A DNA stretch of 64,000 bases from a virus, in IMG/VR virus record IMGVR_UViG_3300035180_000402, positions 1 through 64,000 of that record; one strand, written 5' to 3'. A program made the translations under genes and the position numbers. Of the stretch, positions 61,332-64,000 are shown piece by piece (positions within the stretch are counted from its first letter, which is position 1; each line of letters opens with the position of its first letter). A model generated the notes under the pieces. It was not told where the DNA came from, searched no databases, and saw only the letters and a list, made by a program, of their open reading frames with translations.

Positions 61332-62108
61332 TTAAATATCAGTTTTGTGAGGGCGTAGCCCACAGTGCTTTGCTTTAGCTTCAGGGCAGTATCCTAGTTT
61401 AATACACTTAGGTCCAGCATTTTCAAATACTACAGGATCTAGTTCTTTACAGATTCTAAGCATTTCTCTAGCCATACCTCGGATTTCCCATTGAGCGCAA
61501 CTGCAGGTACGTTCAGCAAAGAAATCAAGAAGAGCATGACTATTCATCTGAATCATTATCTTTGTTTTTGATGCTTCTAGGAGACCAAAGCGACTGTCTT
61601 CATTAGGCACAGACTTAGCCTGCATTCCTTCGTACCATTGATGAGATATATCCGCTAATTCTTCTAAAGATACTTGTATATCCATACCTTTCTTAAATTC
61701 AGGACTCTCTTGTAAATTACCAGGTAAACAATTAAAAGGTATACGAATAGTAGCAGTTTTACCTTCAAGACTCTTAGGTACAATTATCTGATATTCCCCA
61801 TCTTGACTTGTGTAGCGCATACTTTCTTGGGCGTAACTAGCAATCCTTTTTCTTACAAGTTGATGAGTCAATGTTCTTGATACTCCCTCTACACCAAAAA
61901 TCCAATTATCAAACTCTAGTACAGATAAATGGCCGTAGCCTACTACTCGTTTAAGAATAGCTTCATCATCACTATCGTCATTCATTATTTCAGTTATAGA
62001 CTTCGGGCTGGTACAGAACTTAGCGGCCTTTGCACTCAAGCGTTCTTGGCTACGGATAGTAGGTGCTTGCAGACAAACAACCTTACACTCAACGACCTTT
62101 ACACTCAC
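61332..62108 (-). CDS. thyX: FAD-dependent thymidylate synthase
   Basis: 258 residues. It makes dTMP from dUMP with methylene-tetrahydrofolate, NADPH and FAD. The ThyX signature appears as RKRIASYAQESMRY (residues 86-99); the canonical RHRx7S has Lys at the His position here. The second site, SRFGLLEASKTKIMIQMNSH, then FFAERTCSCAQWEIRGMA, is normal. The start is GTG at 62108 with AGGAG eight bases before it, overlapping the upstream gene. The length is usual for the family. It supports DNA synthesis during infection. Confidence 0.93.
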   Translation of the reverse strand: MSVKVVECKVVCLQAPTIRSQERLSAKAAKFCTSPKSITEIMNDDSDDEAILKRVVGYGHLSVLEFDNWIFGVEGVSRTLTHQLVRKRIASYAQESMRYTSQDGEYQIIVPKSLEGKTATIRIPFNCLPGNLQESPEFKKGMDIQVSLEELADISHQWYEGMQAKSVPNEDSRFGLLEASKTKIMIQMNSHALLDFFAERTCSCAQWEIRGMAREMLRICKELDPVVFENAGPKCIKLGYCPEAKAKHCGLRPHKTDI

Positions 62109-62358
62109 AATTATTCTCCTTACCTAGTCTTAGTTCAATTAAATTATCTATTACTAATATTAGTTCTTCAACAGTTACACCCTCGCTAATCTTTTGCTCT
62201 AAATGTTCAATAGTTAAACCACTAGCCTTATGTAGTAGTTCTAAAAAATTAAATTCCTCATCTGTGATACTTTCAAAGTCTGTACTAACTAGATACTCAA
62301 CAAATTTTTTAATTTGTACTGCATATTTACTACATTCAATCTGATCTTTAAAAGTCAT
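62089..62358 (-). CDS. Small helical protein upstream of thyX
   Basis: 89 residues, helical and acidic (SITDEEFNFLELLHKASG, then EQKISEGVTVEELILVIDN), GAGGG site. It ends with CECKGR and overlaps the thyX start by 20 bases, so the two are co-translated. No family is recognised and it does not resemble a known ThyX partner. Confidence 0.55.
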   Translation of the reverse strand: MTFKDQIECSKYAVQIKKFVEYLVSTDFESITDEEFNFLELLHKASGLTIEHLEQKISEGVTVEELILVIDNLIELRLGKENNCECKGR

Positions 62359-62368
62359 TTTAACCCTC

Positions 62369-62782
62369 TTAAATTAGAATCAAGGCTTCCCTAGTATTTT
62401 TAGTCAAAAACTTTTTAATTGTATCCTCAGTTCCTCCTTCACGATTACTACTAACTAAGGCAATAAGAATATTAGCTTTATCCGCTATTTTAGTATTTCG
62501 TGCATAAGCAACTTGGGCATAAGCTGCTTTACCATTTATTTCAGCTAAATTTTTATCAATGTTCCATATCTGAGGATAATAAATAAGAATGGGTAATCCT
62601 AGTTCTCTTGCTAGTTCTTCCGCAAAATGATCTCCACCAGTAAGACAACCTCCAGAGACTATTCTTATTTTAGAGAAGTTATTTCCTAATCTAGCTATCT
62701 CTTCTAACAGGGTTTTCTTTAATACCTTTTTATCATGATCCGAATTTCTAGTACGGCTTCCAATTATACCTATATAAGTCAT
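62369..62782 (-). CDS. SLOG-type nucleotide-binding protein
   Basis: 137 residues with the Rossmann-like order of SLOG/DprA-type proteins: YIGIIGSRTRN at the N-terminus, IRIVSGGCLTGGDHFAEELA, a strand ILIYYPQIW, a YARNTKIADKANILIALV segment and the closing EGGTEDTIKKF. Such proteins bind or cleave nucleotides; several act in NAD or cyclic-nucleotide signalling. It lies next to a macro-domain gene, with only 3 bases between them. This suggests a joint role in nucleotide or ADP-ribose metabolism. Its exact substrate cannot be told. Confidence 0.72.
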   Translation of the reverse strand: MTYIGIIGSRTRNSDHDKKVLKKTLLEEIARLGNNFSKIRIVSGGCLTGGDHFAEELARELGLPILIYYPQIWNIDKNLAEINGKAAYAQVAYARNTKIADKANILIALVSSNREGGTEDTIKKFLTKNTREALILI

Positions 62783-62785
62783 CGC

Positions 62786-63283
62786 TTAATCCTCATGAGG
62801 TTTATAAATCTCAATAATTATTTCATCTGAAATAGGTGTAAGTACTTTGTTCATTAGTGAACTTACTTGCATCCAATCTAATCCTCCATTTGAACACCCT
62901 AATGCAGGAATAGCTATTGAAAGTTTAGTATGGTCTTTAACTGTTGTTAACCGACCATTCAACTCTCCTAGTTTGAATACTAAGTCAATTAGTCCTTGTT
63001 CAATATATTCAAGCTTAGAACTATTTCTCCATAGAACTTTGGTGGGGAAGTTAAAGATATATTTAGGATTATCTAGCAAGCTATAGGTCTTGTGTACACC
63101 TATTTTTCCTACTCGCACTTCATTATTTTTACAAGACACCTTATACTCTTTAAACATCTCCGGAAATCGTTTCTTAAATTCAAGAGCAATACCTTTACCC
63201 ATTACACCTTCACAATTAACGGTATTAACCCATATCATGCATCCACTATCAAATAGATTACCATCAATAAACTTAATGGCCAT
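62786..63283 (-). CDS. Macro-domain protein, DarG-like
   Basis: 165 residues, single macro domain. The ADP-ribose-binding loop reads VNTVNCEGVMGKGIALEFKK (about 19-38), the DarG/TARG1 type of macro loop, with NGGLDWMQV and PALGCS matching the second part of the site. DarG-type proteins remove ADP-ribose from DNA; others act on proteins or bind ADP-ribose-1-phosphate. No DarT-like toxin gene is in view. In a phage it could undo a host DarT defence or repair ADP-ribosylated molecules. AGGAATAC precedes the start. Confidence 0.82.
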   Translation of the reverse strand: MAIKFIDGNLFDSGCMIWVNTVNCEGVMGKGIALEFKKRFPEMFKEYKVSCKNNEVRVGKIGVHKTYSLLDNPKYIFNFPTKVLWRNSSKLEYIEQGLIDLVFKLGELNGRLTTVKDHTKLSIAIPALGCSNGGLDWMQVSSLMNKVLTPISDEIIIEIYKPHED

Positions 63284-63487
63284 AACTAGTATTCCTTAGG
63301 TGTAACGTTATCTAGTCTACCTTGTCCATAGGTATCTGTATATTATTTGTAAGTATTCTCGGCCTATTTGCACACATCCTAAACAAGCGCAAGGACCCAA
63401 CTCTCATCCACACCAGTGAGACTCCATTTTTTTTTCAGGGATAGTTTCCATAAATTTCATCAATAAGAGCATCTGATTTTACATTAC
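63284..63487 (-). other. Short gap with possible broken zinc-ribbon ORF
   Basis: On the minus strand an 18-residue ORF (MSNVKSDALIDEIYGNYP) starts at 63491, coupled to the upstream gene by ATGA. After its stop and a run of nine A, another frame reads ESHWCG, an in-frame TGA, then ELGPCACLGCVQIGREY. The spacing of Cys there looks like a small zinc-binding protein. Either the region holds two tiny genes or a broken gene with the A-run as the frameshift site. The stretch is richer in G and C than its surroundings. Confidence 0.3.
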
Positions 63488-63709
63488 TCATAAAGCTCTC
63501 CAATTATGCAGCACTTCATCTACTCCATATGGTATAAAAGTCTCATTCTGTCCGATGTATACTTCTTCACAATTCTCACATTGGTATGCTGACCCGTCAT
63601 AAGATAGAAGTTTAGTAAAACCTATGTATCCACATTCTGCACAACAGTAAGTACATCCATTTATCCAAACACTACCTTTTTCATTAGTGGAAATTAAACC
63701 TTTACTCAT
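63488..63709 (-). CDS. Small zinc-ribbon-like protein
   Basis: 73 residues from ATG 63709, which follows GGGGG; an ATG at 63721 lacks a site. Cys pairs (CTYCCAECGYIGF and QCENCEEVYIG) form a probable zinc ribbon. The start overlaps the upstream stop by a few bases. Role unknown; phages often use such proteins to bind nucleic acid or host RNA polymerase. Confidence 0.58.
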   Translation of the reverse strand: MSKGLISTNEKGSVWINGCTYCCAECGYIGFTKLLSYDGSAYQCENCEEVYIGQNETFIPYGVDEVLHNWRAL

Positions 63710-63983
63710 TGTTGCCCCCATTTAGTTTATTCAATACATTCTGTAGAGAATACTGCATAGAAGGCATCAAGGCATTCATGTTATTTAACTGATTTGCCAT
63801 TCCATTCATATTAGCAATAAAATAAGATACTAAGGCATGTTGAGCCATTTCAGGGAAGGCTCTAACTACTTCTTGCAGTGCAGTATTCTTTATTTCTTCC
63901 ATTTGAGGATCTTCTTTTACAAAGGTAGAAACGTGAGTATTGAATACCTTTCGAGCTTCCTCTATTACTATCTGTACCATCAT
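63702..63983 (-). CDS. Unknown helical protein
   Basis: 93 residues starting at ATG 63983, 17 bases from the window end, with AGAGAT before it. Helical throughout; the second half is rich in Asn and Met (NMNGMANQLNNMNALMP), probably flexible. A second ATG directly after the first is an alternative start. It is the furthest upstream visible gene of the minus-strand group. No family recognised. Confidence 0.55.
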   Translation of the reverse strand: MMVQIVIEEARKVFNTHVSTFVKEDPQMEEIKNTALQEVVRAFPEMAQHALVSYFIANMNGMANQLNNMNALMPSMQYSLQNVLNKLNGGNNE

Positions 63984-64000
63984 ATCTCTAGTAGACGTAA

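Noticed and set aside
63340-63430. Possible tRNA gene in the GC-richer gap
   Set aside because: No acceptor stem, anticodon loop or TTCGA-like arm could be fitted on either strand.
63400-63450. Selenocysteine or TGA recoding
   Set aside because: TGA ends other genes in the window and no selenocysteine-type RNA element was seen. A broken gene or sequence error is simpler.
1-64000. Prophage, integrase, IS element or CRISPR
   Set aside because: No integrase, transposase, attachment-like repeats or regularly spaced repeats were seen anywhere in the window.

Overview
The window is a contiguous piece of the genome of a contractile-tailed (myovirus-type) bacteriophage. A major capsid protein, tail sheath, tail tube and a T4/P2-type baseplate (gp26-, gp27-, gp48/54-, gp53-, gp5-, gp25- and gp6/J-like proteins) are all present. 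The DNA is AT-rich, coding-dense and uses the standard code, with TAA, TAG and TGA all as stops. Nested Rz/Rz1-type spanin genes point to a Gram-negative host. The size of the tail and fibre module suggests a large ('jumbo') genome, but that is inference. Terminase, portal, polymerases and integrase are not in the window, and no tRNA, CRISPR array or insertion sequence was seen. No stretch over 300 bases lacks a gene.

Layout. Bases 1-3160: head genes (an acidic, probably scaffold-type protein open at its 5' end, a putative decoration protein, the major capsid protein), closed by a strong terminator. Bases 3287-15106: connector and tail genes: three unknown structural proteins, sheath, tube, a second tube-like protein, a gp26-like baseplate protein with a likely +1 frameshift extension, a tape-measure-like protein carrying an NlpC/P60 peptidase, a tube-baseplate junction protein, a gp53-like protein and a gp27-like hub. 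Bases 15128-31432: a large fibre and adhesin region with internal gene duplications. Bases 31471-41879: spike (gp5-like), gp25-like, gp6/J-like and gpI-like baseplate genes, then a repeat fibre that ends in an extreme Cys-rich tail.

Bases 41897-51425 hold the most unusual part. Four overlapping or closely packed radical-SAM genes (one Cys-rich, one methylthiotransferase of the MiaB/RimO type lacking a TRAM domain, two paralogous SPASM-type enzymes) sit between the Cys-tailed fibre and a 1191-residue Ig-repeat adhesin. A 72-residue protein ending in a CC-GGG tail follows. The arrangement looks like a late-expressed protein-modification cassette that may act on virion proteins or on the small peptide. 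This function is a hypothesis.

Bases 51475-59429: a candidate holin, a secreted Cys-peptidase-like endolysin, small proteins, an NAD-dependent DNA ligase, an ImmA/IrrE-type metallopeptidase and charged repeat proteins. A bidirectional terminator near 59450 separates these from a converging minus-strand block (59491-63983): Rz1/Rz spanins, a stand-alone LigD-type 3'-phosphoesterase, zinc-ribbon proteins, ThyX, a SLOG-type protein and a DarG-like macro domain. That block looks like nucleotide metabolism, DNA repair and possible counter-defence.
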